Positions 27,264 to 35,546 of a stretch of DNA of 49,314 bases are shown piece after piece (within the stretch, counting starts at the first letter, position 1; every line of letters starts with the position of its first letter). Source of the DNA: Saprospiraceae bacterium (GTDB lineage: Bacteria; Bacteroidota; Bacteroidia; Chitinophagales; Saprospiraceae); the NCBI GenBank assembly GCA_013001595.1, contig JABDMH010000125.1:1-49314 (forward strand). The letters run 5' to 3'. A program made the translations under genes and the position numbers. The notes beneath the pieces are model-generated. The model was not told the DNA's origin. It did no database searches and was given only the letters and a program-made list of their open reading frames with translations.

Positions 27264-27987
27264 TTTTAGGATCAATATCCGGAGGTATTCAGCGATAAGC
27301 TCGTAAATCGCCGCTGTCTACCACATCTTGGTTTAATGGATTTTTATAGTAGTGAATCGCTGTAGTAATGAAAGCACAATGTTCGGCCTCTGAGCCGATT
27401 TCTTTGTCGGAATCCTAAAGACACTTGCAGAGGAGGAGTTCTCAAGTGACTCATCGGAGGATCCAGATTGCTCCTTGATTTGGTAAATTTGAGATTGGAT
27501 AATGCCATTCACGGGTTAAACATGTCTGCTAATATTCAATCGTGTGTCGTTAAATGCATTTAAGTCTTCGATGAGATCTGCAGCCAGCTCTATTGTTGGG
27601 TAATTCCTCAACCAACTGCACGGTCTTAAGCATCTCCACATGGATTTTCCCATGCTCATTTTCTGAGTTATGTCACCAGGCCATGGGTTCGTAGGCCCTT
27701 CAACCAGGGATAAGTTATCGTGATTTGTCTATTCAAAAGTTGGGCAATAGTAAGATTATGTACATGTCGTTTTTTGTATCTTCAAGATAGGGACCTGCCT
27801 CATGTAAAGACTAGCTATTATCAGTGGATTATGCTAACAACATTGATCTAGTCCTAAAAACTAGATGTTGAAGGAGATGAGTCATTCAAAAAAACTAGTA
27901 TTGCACTATAAGATAGCGTACTGATCACTGATGGAAATGGAGCTATCTATCATCGATGGGAGGTTAGGATGACTAAGAGTACAGACA
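27264..27987. other. Degenerate stretch before the desulfurase operon
   Basis: No intact gene. On the minus strand, short open pieces such as LVEELPTIELAADLIEDLNA (about 27550-27620) and EIGSEAEHCAFITTAIHYY (about 27345-27400) look like decayed coding sequence of a parent I do not recognise. The last 200 bases must contain the promoter of the operon starting at 27988, but I see no clear TAnnTTTG box. Confidence 0.5.
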
Positions 27988-29103
27988 ATGAATTATCCAG
28001 ATCCGAATTATTTTGACTATTCCGCTTCTACTCCTCCTTTTCCGGGGGCGCTGGAGCAATTCCGGGAAATATCCCTTGGGTTTTTTGCTAATCCTTCTTC
28101 CTTGCACCAACCGGCTAGAAGCGCTAAGAAAAAGCTATTAGAAATAAAAAAGTCTTTTTGTGACTTACTCCACTTCGCAGACGGGAGGATGCTACTTTGT
28201 TCATCAGGTACAGAAGCCAACAACACAATTATTGAAGGTCATCGCAAGGGTTTCCCCGCGGGGAAGATACTCATTGCCGAAAATGTCCATGATTGTATTT
28301 GGTATGCTGTTAAAAAACATCCTTCATTCACTGATGTTTTATGTATTGACCGTTCAGGTCAAATTGATCTGGATCAACTGATAAAAGCCATCAAACCGAA
28401 TACCTCCTTGGTCTGTGTCAATCATGTTTGTAACGAGTTAGGAAGTATGCACCGGGTGTCTGAGATTGCGGATATATGTGCGGGATCTGGCATTAGACTT
28501 TTAATTGATGGAGCGCAGGCTATGGGTCACATCCCAGTAGATCTAGGTCAAATTGCAGCAACTTATTACAGCTTTTCTGCTCATAAGTTTGGTGGCCCCC
28601 GTTCTGTAGGTGGTATATTTATCCGGGACGACCAATTTGAACCGTTATTACAAGGGGGGTCTCAGGAGTGGGAAATGCGGGCAGGTACAGAAAACCTGGC
28701 CGGTTTAGCAGCAACATATACGGCATTGAATCAATCTTTGGCATCCCAGGAGGCGGAACAGAGCCGTCTAAATAAATTGAGTGATGATTTCTTAAGGGAT
28801 TTACAGGAACAAATACCAGAAGTCCTGATCAATAACTCTGGCGATAGCCTGCCTGGATTTATCTCCCTGAGTTTACCCGGATTTTCAGGCACCGAAATCG
28901 TAACGGCCTTATCTTTATCCGGTTATGCTTTATCTACCGGCTCTGCCTGTCATGCTAATCAAATCACTCCTTCCAGAGTTGTTTTGGCTATGGGTAGAAA
29001 TGAAGAGGAAGCCCGGGGCACCATTCGCATCAGCATGGGACGGGGTACTACGGATGAGTCGGTGCAAGGTTTAAAGAAGGCTTTAATTGAATATCTGCTA
29101 TAA
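27988..29103 (+). CDS. NifS/IscS-like cysteine desulfurase (class V aminotransferase)
   Basis: 371-residue PLP enzyme that removes sulfur from cysteine to form a protein persulfide plus alanine. Lys200 in FSAHKFGGP is the Schiff-base lysine. CSSGTEANN contacts the PLP phosphate, DGAQAMGH carries the Asp/Gln pair, and Cys321 in TGSACHANQITPS is the mobile persulfide cysteine. ATG 27988 leads directly into the family N-terminus (YFDYSASTPPF). No IscU, SufE or thiI-type acceptor is adjacent. Instead, a Cys-rich thioredoxin-like membrane protein follows 6 bases later, so the persulfide may feed that protein or an iron-sulfur-rich neighbour system on the opposite strand. A selenium role is an alternative. 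Confidence 0.93.
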   Translation: MNYPDPNYFDYSASTPPFPGALEQFREISLGFFANPSSLHQPARSAKKKLLEIKKSFCDLLHFADGRMLLCSSGTEANNTIIEGHRKGFPAGKILIAENVHDCIWYAVKKHPSFTDVLCIDRSGQIDLDQLIKAIKPNTSLVCVNHVCNELGSMHRVSEIADICAGSGIRLLIDGAQAMGHIPVDLGQIAATYYSFSAHKFGGPRSVGGIFIRDDQFEPLLQGGSQEWEMRAGTENLAGLAATYTALNQSLASQEAEQSRLNKLSDDFLRDLQEQIPEVLINNSGDSLPGFISLSLPGFSGTEIVTALSLSGYALSTGSACHANQITPSRVVLAMGRNEEEARGTIRISMGRGTTDESVQGLKKALIEYLL

Positions 29104-29109
29104 CGAAAA

Positions 29110-30675
29110 TTGGAAAAACCTCAATTAAACAACCCAAATGAGTTACAACTGGATGATGCTTACCGCAGTCTTCCCAATCATGGAATGATTGAGATCTTAG
29201 TAGATCGGGCAGAGTTGTTTAAAACTATGCAAAATCTGGAAACCATCGGTTATGTCGGTATGGAAATTAAGTCTGATCTGCGGGGAAAGCCCAGATCGAT
29301 CATTAATGCATACAAAGGTAAGCACGGTCCTTGTTTTGAAACCGGGCGGAAGGCTTCGTATATGGGAGCAGCACTGGCAGCAATGGACGACGACAACCAT
29401 CTATTGATCTCTGGAGTAGTAAAATTAATCTGTGAAAAGACAGCGATGCTTTACCAGCTGCCACCTTATGATCATGTAATTACCGTTAGTTCACCTACAT
29501 ATCCAATTAACACGAGGCCATTTCAAAAGCCGGTACATTTTCAAGACAACCGTTTTGAAGAAGATCAGGAAATATTATTTGGATTAATTACTGAATATTC
29601 AAATCTAAAGGAACGTTCTTTACTGTTCTACCCTGGTCCTTTCAGACTATTAATTCTTGCCGATGGAACGGTAGTCAAAAGAGGTGAGGTTAACAACGTT
29701 CCTCTGACTGAAACAAGACAGTTGATCAAAATGGACCGATTGCAAAAAGCGATAAACACTGCTCCGGTCAAACCCGTGTATTTTCAGGACCTCTATGCCA
29801 GCCAGGGATCGACCTGTCTGATTAGCGATTTGAAACCATCTGCAAAGAGTACGCACGCGACGACTACTGATTTTTTCAGCCTGAATAAGATCCACCCGGC
29901 ATTACAGAAAAGACTGGCAGGGGTCATTGAGAAGAAGAAAGATTATTTCATTCTTACTGGATCTGATCCATCAGACACATTCGGTTGTTGCCCTTCGGAA
30001 GAAGTAGGAGCTGCAAATCAATTGGTCAGAACGGGTGTGCTTAGTGCCTGTGCCAATCAAGTTGGTCCCCAGGAATGCCCCCTGACAATTTATGCCTTTA
30101 AAGATGAAATCACAGTTTTAGCGAATGACTTGACATTCCGAATGAATGAAGTTTTCAGAGACAATGTATATGGATATTTGAAACAAAAAACAAATTATTG
30201 GCCAAAACGAGTTATCCGCTGGTTGCTGCTTTCTTTTGTGACCCTTAGTCTACTTTTTGCCTATGTAAGATTTGCCACCCAAGCAGATAAGCAATCGCTG
30301 GCTAACTTATTTGATCAAATTGAACTCACCCAGGATGAGCAAATTGTCATCTTGCTTTTTCACTATCAAGATCGTTGCCCGCAGTGCACCCGGATGGAAT
30401 TTTATACAGCTGCGGTTTTGGAAGAAGATTTTCATGAAGCTGTGGATCAGGATCTAATCCGGCTGCAATTGATCAATATGGACCATATAGATTATCAAGA
30501 TTTAGTGGATGAATCCGGATTATTTGCTGCAACTATATTTCTTTTAAAATATGATCAAGGGGAATTAAAACAAAAGAAAATACTTAAGGAAGCTTGGAGT
30601 CTTTATTTAGATGAAAAGGCATTCAAAAAGATGTTGGTCCAGGAGGTCAATGAAATGTTAGGTGAGTATGAATGA
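29110..30675 (+). CDS. Unknown Cys-containing domain fused to membrane-anchored ArsF-like thioredoxin
   Basis: 521 residues. The C-terminal ~130 residues form a thioredoxin-like domain with Cys423-Pro-Gln-Cys426 and match the ArsF-type protein found beside ArsG permeases. Just before it, residues 369-388 are a transmembrane helix. The first ~360 residues are not recognised. They hold GPCFETGRKASYMGAALAAM with Cys75, DDDNHLLISG, Cys108, Cys236, the adjacent pair Cys293-Cys294 (FGCCPSEEVG), Cys314 and Cys323, which suggests metal or persulfide chemistry. With positively charged residues before the helix, the unknown part is probably cytoplasmic and the thioredoxin part periplasmic. TTG 29110 is the first possible start; ATG 29185 is the alternative. 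The stop overlaps the next gene. Confidence 0.75.
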   Translation: MEKPQLNNPNELQLDDAYRSLPNHGMIEILVDRAELFKTMQNLETIGYVGMEIKSDLRGKPRSIINAYKGKHGPCFETGRKASYMGAALAAMDDDNHLLISGVVKLICEKTAMLYQLPPYDHVITVSSPTYPINTRPFQKPVHFQDNRFEEDQEILFGLITEYSNLKERSLLFYPGPFRLLILADGTVVKRGEVNNVPLTETRQLIKMDRLQKAINTAPVKPVYFQDLYASQGSTCLISDLKPSAKSTHATTTDFFSLNKIHPALQKRLAGVIEKKKDYFILTGSDPSDTFGCCPSEEVGAANQLVRTGVLSACANQVGPQECPLTIYAFKDEITVLANDLTFRMNEVFRDNVYGYLKQKTNYWPKRVIRWLLLSFVTLSLLFAYVRFATQADKQSLANLFDQIELTQDEQIVILLFHYQDRCPQCTRMEFYTAAVLEEDFHEAVDQDLIRLQLINMDHIDYQDLVDESGLFAATIFLLKYDQGELKQKKILKEAWSLYLDEKAFKKMLVQEVNEMLGEYE

Positions 30676-31336
30676 ATTAATCCTTGGTGCACTCAGTTGT
30701 TTAGGACTAGGTATCACTACTACCTTACATCCTTGTCCACTCACTACGAACATAGCAGCTGTTTCACTATTGAATAACTGGTTTAAAAATAAGCAAAGTG
30801 CTTTTGTAATAAGCCTTCTATTTATCGGTGGCTATGTGAGTACCTATTCGTTAATCTCAATTGGGCTCAGTAGCGGCATATTGAGCATGCCCAAACTTAG
30901 TTTTGCTTTGCAAGAAATTATAGCAAGGCTCTTAGGGCCTGTCTTGATCCTGGTGGGCATGATGTTGGCAGATCTGATTGGGCTGAATAAATTTTACCGC
31001 GGGCGTTTACTCAAATGGATAGAGCGTAGAGGTAATCATCGATTTCAGGCATTTCCAATGGGAGCTCTATTAGCGTTAAGTTTTTGCCCGGCAACTGCAG
31101 CTATTTTTTTTGGACTCGTGATACCGTTGGCAATCCAACAGGGAGAAATGATTCTATTTCCATTAGTTTATGCCTTAGGTGTATCACTTCCATTAATTGG
31201 CGTTTCCTTTTTTATTAGCCGGGGAGGGACAAGGCTATTTAACGCACGTTGGCAAGCTCAAATACCCTTATTTGCCGGATGGCTTCTCATTCTAATTGGG
31301 ATTTATTTGACGATCAAGAATGTTTATCTTGCATGA
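30668..31336 (+). CDS. ArsG/CcdA-like membrane protein (DsbD transmembrane family)
   Basis: About 222 residues with six predicted transmembrane helices. Two cysteines sit in the first and fourth helices, at LHPCPLTTN (Cys23) and LSFCPATAA (Cys140), the arrangement by which CcdA/DsbD proteins carry reducing power across the inner membrane. It is closest in character to the ArsG group, named after an operon for aromatic arsenicals. ATG 30668 lies inside the upstream stop region (overlap 8 bases; GTG 30662 also possible), so it is co-translated with the ArsF-like fusion. The likely role is to pass electrons from cytoplasmic thiols to the periplasmic CPQC domain of its neighbour. A transport role is not excluded. 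Confidence 0.85.
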   Translation: MNELILGALSCLGLGITTTLHPCPLTTNIAAVSLLNNWFKNKQSAFVISLLFIGGYVSTYSLISIGLSSGILSMPKLSFALQEIIARLLGPVLILVGMMLADLIGLNKFYRGRLLKWIERRGNHRFQAFPMGALLALSFCPATAAIFFGLVIPLAIQQGEMILFPLVYALGVSLPLIGVSFFISRGGTRLFNARWQAQIPLFAGWLLILIGIYLTIKNVYLA

Positions 31337-31429
31337 TTGAGGTGTAATTTTCTTCAGGCGGAATAAAATAGTAAATATTTATCAGACTGATAAGCCATAG
31401 ATGCGTCCTGGATAATTCCATGGAAACTT

Positions 31430-31489
31430 GGGATGCCAATATTCAGGAATCTAGTATATAATTGGGAATAATAAAGTAATTGGCATTCC
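31430..31489. terminator. Possible bidirectional terminator between convergent operons
   Basis: GGGATGCCAAT (31430-31440) pairs with ATTGGCATTCC (31479-31489), with one mismatch and partly pairing A/T-rich sequence in between. It sits in the 162-base gap where the two convergent operons end, but there is no clean U tract. Confidence 0.35.
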
Positions 31490-31498
31490 TTGGCACAC

Positions 31499-34400
31499 CT
31501 ATTCGCCTCGCAAAGCATTAATGACTTTTTCATCAGTTAGAAACCGGCGGGTAATCCATAGGATCCACAAAGTTCCATTCAGAAAAATGAGGCCGATAAG
31601 GATCAGGACAATCTTAGGAGACATGTCAATGTTGGAATTTAACCAGGAAGGCAAAGTGGCCAGAATCGCACTGATGAGGCCAATACCTACTCCGGTGAAT
31701 AATAAATAGAGATGCTCTTGGGTAATCAGAGACAATATGAGTTTATTTGAGAATCCAGTTGCTTGCATGATCCCTAATTCCTTTTTACGGTTCAATAGGT
31801 TTCGAGCTACTACTACGGCTAGGCCCAGGGTGCCCAGAATCAATCCCAAACCACCTAATATGAGGAAAATCGATAGATAGGTATTTTGAACGGCATTGAA
31901 AGTAGCTAGTCGTTCTGCGCTTGCTTGTAAATCCAACCCGTGATCACGTAGGCTATTTTGGAGTTCTGCCACTATGCTCTTTTGTTCTTCAGTCTCGCCT
32001 TCTACCAGGAAGATTGTGGACCCGCTATTGCTGGGAAAATGTGTAAGAAAGTGATCGGAAGCAATCAATATACTCCCCTGGAATATTGAGTTAGCAAGCC
32101 CACCAACAAGTTTCAAATTCAAGAGCTCTCCTTGCTCATTTCGGTATTGTAAAGTATCACCCACTTTCAGACCCAGTCCCCATTGAATGACTGATTGATC
32201 TGCAATAGCGGGAATAACATTACCTCCCCAGTTGGTATGTAGGGAAGACCAGGGATTTTCACCATGCAACATTGGAATTTTATCAACAAAATGATAGCGA
32301 CCGATCATAGCTTCCGGCTCAACACCCAGGATGCCGGGGTTAATTGTCCGGTTGAGATTTAGACAGCTGGCATCATCTCCCGGATACTCTTTCAATTGTA
32401 CGATTTGGTAGTCTTTCTCCAATCCTGATATAAACCGTACTTTGGGATCATTCAGATTGTTTAAAATAGGTACTGTACAAGTACCATATAATAGGAAGCC
32501 ACCTGTACCACTGGTTTTTTCCTGAGCATTGGAAAATAGATCTTGTCTATGAGCTCCAGTGGCCACTATGATGAATGTCCCAATCGCAAACATAGCCACT
32601 ACTAAAAAGCTCTGGCGTGGGTTATTTGTGATATTTTGGCTGATAAGTCTTTGCGCTTTCAGGGCCATAGGATCCATCTTAACTTTCTTTCGATGGAATA
32701 AACCATGCACCAGGAGTAAGAAGGAAATTAATAATAGAGCACCGCTAGCAAAAAATACGATCGTATTCTGAAAAACATGTTGCCAATAACTCCAGATAAC
32801 CAATGAGATCCCTGTGATACCAACAATGTATGCTGTTACATTTCTGATAGCCTGCGCCCTCTTTTTGTTATCTAATACTTTTTGGATCTGCAACTGATGG
32901 ACGGGCTGTTTTAATAAGCGGTTTAGTGATATCAAAATCGCCAGGAAAGATATCAAAACACTTATTCCAAAGCCTAATACCAGGGAAGATATACTAATAT
33001 CTGTTTCCAGGCTACTGGTTCGCACGATCGGCAACCAAATTGTATTTAATGCCTTAAACACTATGTTGTTATAGCCTATTGCCATCCATAATCCTACTAC
33101 AGATCCTGCAATGGCCACCAGCAAGCCTTCTACCAGCCACAATGCTTTGATTTTTCTGCGGGTAAACCCCAGAAAAGAAAGTGTACCCAGCTGATCCATT
33201 CGAGTACTCGTATTTAAACTGAAAAGCAGAATCGTTAGTAACAAACTTGCAAACAATAAGAAAAAGCTCAATCCCAGAAATAATTGACTAAAGTCAACTC
33301 CACTTTTGGCTGCCAGATCAGCTTGGCTGCGTACTTCTTGTACTCGAAATCCTAAGTCCTTGGGTTGTATCACCTCTAGAATCGAATTGTCAATCTCCGC
33401 AGCGGAAACGCCAGGACTATTTATCCGTAATGCTGTACTTTCTCCAAACCGGTTGCTCCATAGATTGCGGGCTGTGCGATAGGAGACATAAGCTTTCGGA
33501 ATACCCCGAAATGTATCCCAATACGCTTCATCTTTTTCTCGGATCTTTTCTAAATCAATGGGAACACCAGTTTCCCAATCCCGGCAATTTCCGACATCGG
33601 TCAAACCCGGTAATGGTGGCATCAATGACGCGTCGGCCCATTTGCCTGATAGGGAAACAATTCGTTTGATAACAAAAGTCTCCAATTTTTCTTCCAACGC
33701 CCTTAATGCCCCGATCACAAAATATTCGAGTGCTATTGTATCGTCTAGATCTGCATCCAGGTCTTCCGCCAGCCAATCCGTAATCACAATTTCATTAAGT
33801 GCGAGGCCTGTATCCTCCAATGACGAAACAAAAGAATACGGGGTTTCCCTGCCTGAAGAAGAAATGCTGTTTGTAAAATAAGTAAGGATGGCTTCAGCAG
33901 ATACCGGTTCTTCTGTTAAAACTTCCTGGATCACAGGATCCATAAAGACACGGTCGGACGTAACATCCCAGCTGTTTTGGAGCGCATTAAAATGACTCTT
34001 TAGATTATAATCTTCGAGCGAAAAAATCCGCGGCAGAGCTGTCTCTATTTCAGAATGCTTATCTGAAGATATCAGCAAATAATTTGCTTTGCCTCCAGTA
34101 TCCATGAGCTCGTTTAGAAGTTCCAGAGAGAGCATAATGTTATAAGGAGCAGTCTGGATATTTTTCAAATCAAATCTTCCCATGTTTTCATCAGTAAGTA
34201 TACCGGCTATGATGAGTGTGACTGACGTGACAAGATCAGCATCCGAAACAAAGGGAGCATTTAGAGGGATTACGCTAAGTTTCTTGATGCGGATAAGCAA
34301 TTCATCGTTCTCATTCAAGTTTAACCGGTCAGCCAGATTTCTGCTTATCAGCGCTCCTGAGCGCGGCAGTATGAAGTTTGGTGAACCGGTTACCAACGGA

Positions 34401-34744
34401 AATTTTTGATCGACACCTAATACCTGTACCCGGGGTATTTGATACTTCCCACCTTGACTACTTGCCATCCCTTCTAACATAAGCAGGGAGGCTACCGGAT
34501 CACCGATTTCGTTTTCGAGACGGAATGCCAGGGAAGCGGAAAAATACCGGTCGACTGCTGAAAATGTATGGGTGATTTCGCCTAATCTTAATTGGACAAT
34601 TTTACTCAGGGAATATTGGATGGAATCTCCAACTATCAATGCACCGGTTAGCACGGCTGTACTAATGGCTATTCCAAGGGATAACGTAAGATTTTGCCTC
34701 CAATAAAATGTAAGTGTCTTGATAATAAACTGACGAATGTTCAT
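31499..34744 (-). CDS. FtsX-like ABC transporter permease, two-module
   Basis: About 1080 residues with two FtsX permease modules and large extracytoplasmic domains. Hydrophobic segments lie at the N-terminus, in a cluster in the middle (FLGLSFFLLFASLLLTILLF, ALWLVEGLLVAIAGSVVG) and near the C-terminus (ILGGLGLILGTLGLAVVVA). LGIMQATGFS is the usual coupling-helix region before the last helices. The frame extends to 34771, but ATG 34744 (MNIRQFIIKTL) is the better start. Together with the upstream ATPase it forms a LolDE/MacB-like exporter that extracts lipoproteins or peptides from the inner membrane. Its place at the end of the electron-transfer operon suggests that it handles one of the operon's exported proteins or a lipid-linked glycan. 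Confidence 0.88.
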   Translation of the reverse strand: MNIRQFIIKTLTFYWRQNLTLSLGIAISTAVLTGALIVGDSIQYSLSKIVQLRLGEITHTFSAVDRYFSASLAFRLENEIGDPVASLLMLEGMASSQGGKYQIPRVQVLGVDQKFPLVTGSPNFILPRSGALISRNLADRLNLNENDELLIRIKKLSVIPLNAPFVSDADLVTSVTLIIAGILTDENMGRFDLKNIQTAPYNIMLSLELLNELMDTGGKANYLLISSDKHSEIETALPRIFSLEDYNLKSHFNALQNSWDVTSDRVFMDPVIQEVLTEEPVSAEAILTYFTNSISSSGRETPYSFVSSLEDTGLALNEIVITDWLAEDLDADLDDTIALEYFVIGALRALEEKLETFVIKRIVSLSGKWADASLMPPLPGLTDVGNCRDWETGVPIDLEKIREKDEAYWDTFRGIPKAYVSYRTARNLWSNRFGESTALRINSPGVSAAEIDNSILEVIQPKDLGFRVQEVRSQADLAAKSGVDFSQLFLGLSFFLLFASLLLTILLFSLNTSTRMDQLGTLSFLGFTRRKIKALWLVEGLLVAIAGSVVGLWMAIGYNNIVFKALNTIWLPIVRTSSLETDISISSLVLGFGISVLISFLAILISLNRLLKQPVHQLQIQKVLDNKKRAQAIRNVTAYIVGITGISLVIWSYWQHVFQNTIVFFASGALLLISFLLLVHGLFHRKKVKMDPMALKAQRLISQNITNNPRQSFLVVAMFAIGTFIIVATGAHRQDLFSNAQEKTSGTGGFLLYGTCTVPILNNLNDPKVRFISGLEKDYQIVQLKEYPGDDASCLNLNRTINPGILGVEPEAMIGRYHFVDKIPMLHGENPWSSLHTNWGGNVIPAIADQSVIQWGLGLKVGDTLQYRNEQGELLNLKLVGGLANSIFQGSILIASDHFLTHFPSNSGSTIFLVEGETEEQKSIVAELQNSLRDHGLDLQASAERLATFNAVQNTYLSIFLILGGLGLILGTLGLAVVVARNLLNRKKELGIMQATGFSNKLILSLITQEHLYLLFTGVGIGLISAILATLPSWLNSNIDMSPKIVLILIGLIFLNGTLWILWITRRFLTDEKVINALRGE

Positions 34745-34813
34745 CAAAGTAATTATAAAGTGCCCATGCAATTTTGCTCAGATATATGACTGCGGTGTTC
34801 TCTATAATTCATT

Positions 34814-35497
34814 TCAGTTTTGTAATGCCAGATTTCCATCTTTAAGAATATATATCTCATCAGCCTTCGCAGCCAATGACATATCATGAGTCACCATAAT
34901 TAGCGTGATTTTATCGGATTGATTAAATTCAAAAAGGATTTCTGCCAGCATTTCTGAATTTCTCTGATCGAGTGCTCCCGTAGGTTCGTCGGCCAGCAAT
35001 ATGGTAGGACTATTCACTAGTGCCCGCACAACCGCTGCACGCTGACACTCACCCCCGGAAAGTTCTCCTGGTTTTTGGTGGCGTTGCGCCCAGATGCCGG
35101 TTCTTTTTAGGAGTTCCTTCCCTCGATCGGTGCTTTGATTTTTAAGGGCTCGATCTCTTATTGGTAAAGTAGGGATCAATATGTTTTCCCAAAGCGTGCA
35201 TTGGGGTAGAAGATAATGGTGTTGAAAGACGAACCCAATTACCTGGCTTCGGAAAGAAGCCAATTGTTGATTGTCTAGTTGAGAAATATCTTCTTCCCTA
35301 TATAGCACCTGACCTTGATCGGGTTTGTCAAGGGTGCCGATTATATTTAGCAAGGTAGTTTTTCCTGATCCGGAAGGACCTACAATCGCCACTCTGTACC
35401 CTTCTTTGATTTCAAGATTTATGTCCGAAAGAACTTGTCGGTGCTCAGTGGCATTCGAAGAATAAGATTTACTAATATTTTTTAGACTCAGGAGCAT
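34814..35497 (-). CDS. LolD/MacB-type ABC transporter ATPase
   Basis: 227-residue ATP-binding subunit. Walker A GPSGSGKTT at residues 40-48, Q-loop Gln92, signature LSGGECQ at 146-152, Walker B with ILLADEPTGALD at 166-177, and switch His204 (MVTHD) are all intact, so the enzyme should be active. ADEPTGALD places it in the LolD/MacB/FtsE group that powers FtsX-type permeases. It ends about 70 bases before the permease start. Confidence 0.94.
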   Translation of the reverse strand: MLLSLKNISKSYSSNATEHRQVLSDINLEIKEGYRVAIVGPSGSGKTTLLNIIGTLDKPDQGQVLYREEDISQLDNQQLASFRSQVIGFVFQHHYLLPQCTLWENILIPTLPIRDRALKNQSTDRGKELLKRTGIWAQRHQKPGELSGGECQRAAVVRALVNSPTILLADEPTGALDQRNSEMLAEILFEFNQSDKITLIMVTHDMSLAAKADEIYILKDGNLALQN

Positions 35498-35546
35498 CTT
35501 GCCTTATTTCAATTCTTGTGACAAATCCTTAATTCATGAACCCTGT

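Noticed and set aside
27988-31336. Complete arsenic resistance operon
   Set aside because: Only ArsF- and ArsG-like features are present; no ArsR, ArsB, ArsC, ArsM or recognisable ArsE, so an arsenic role is only one option.
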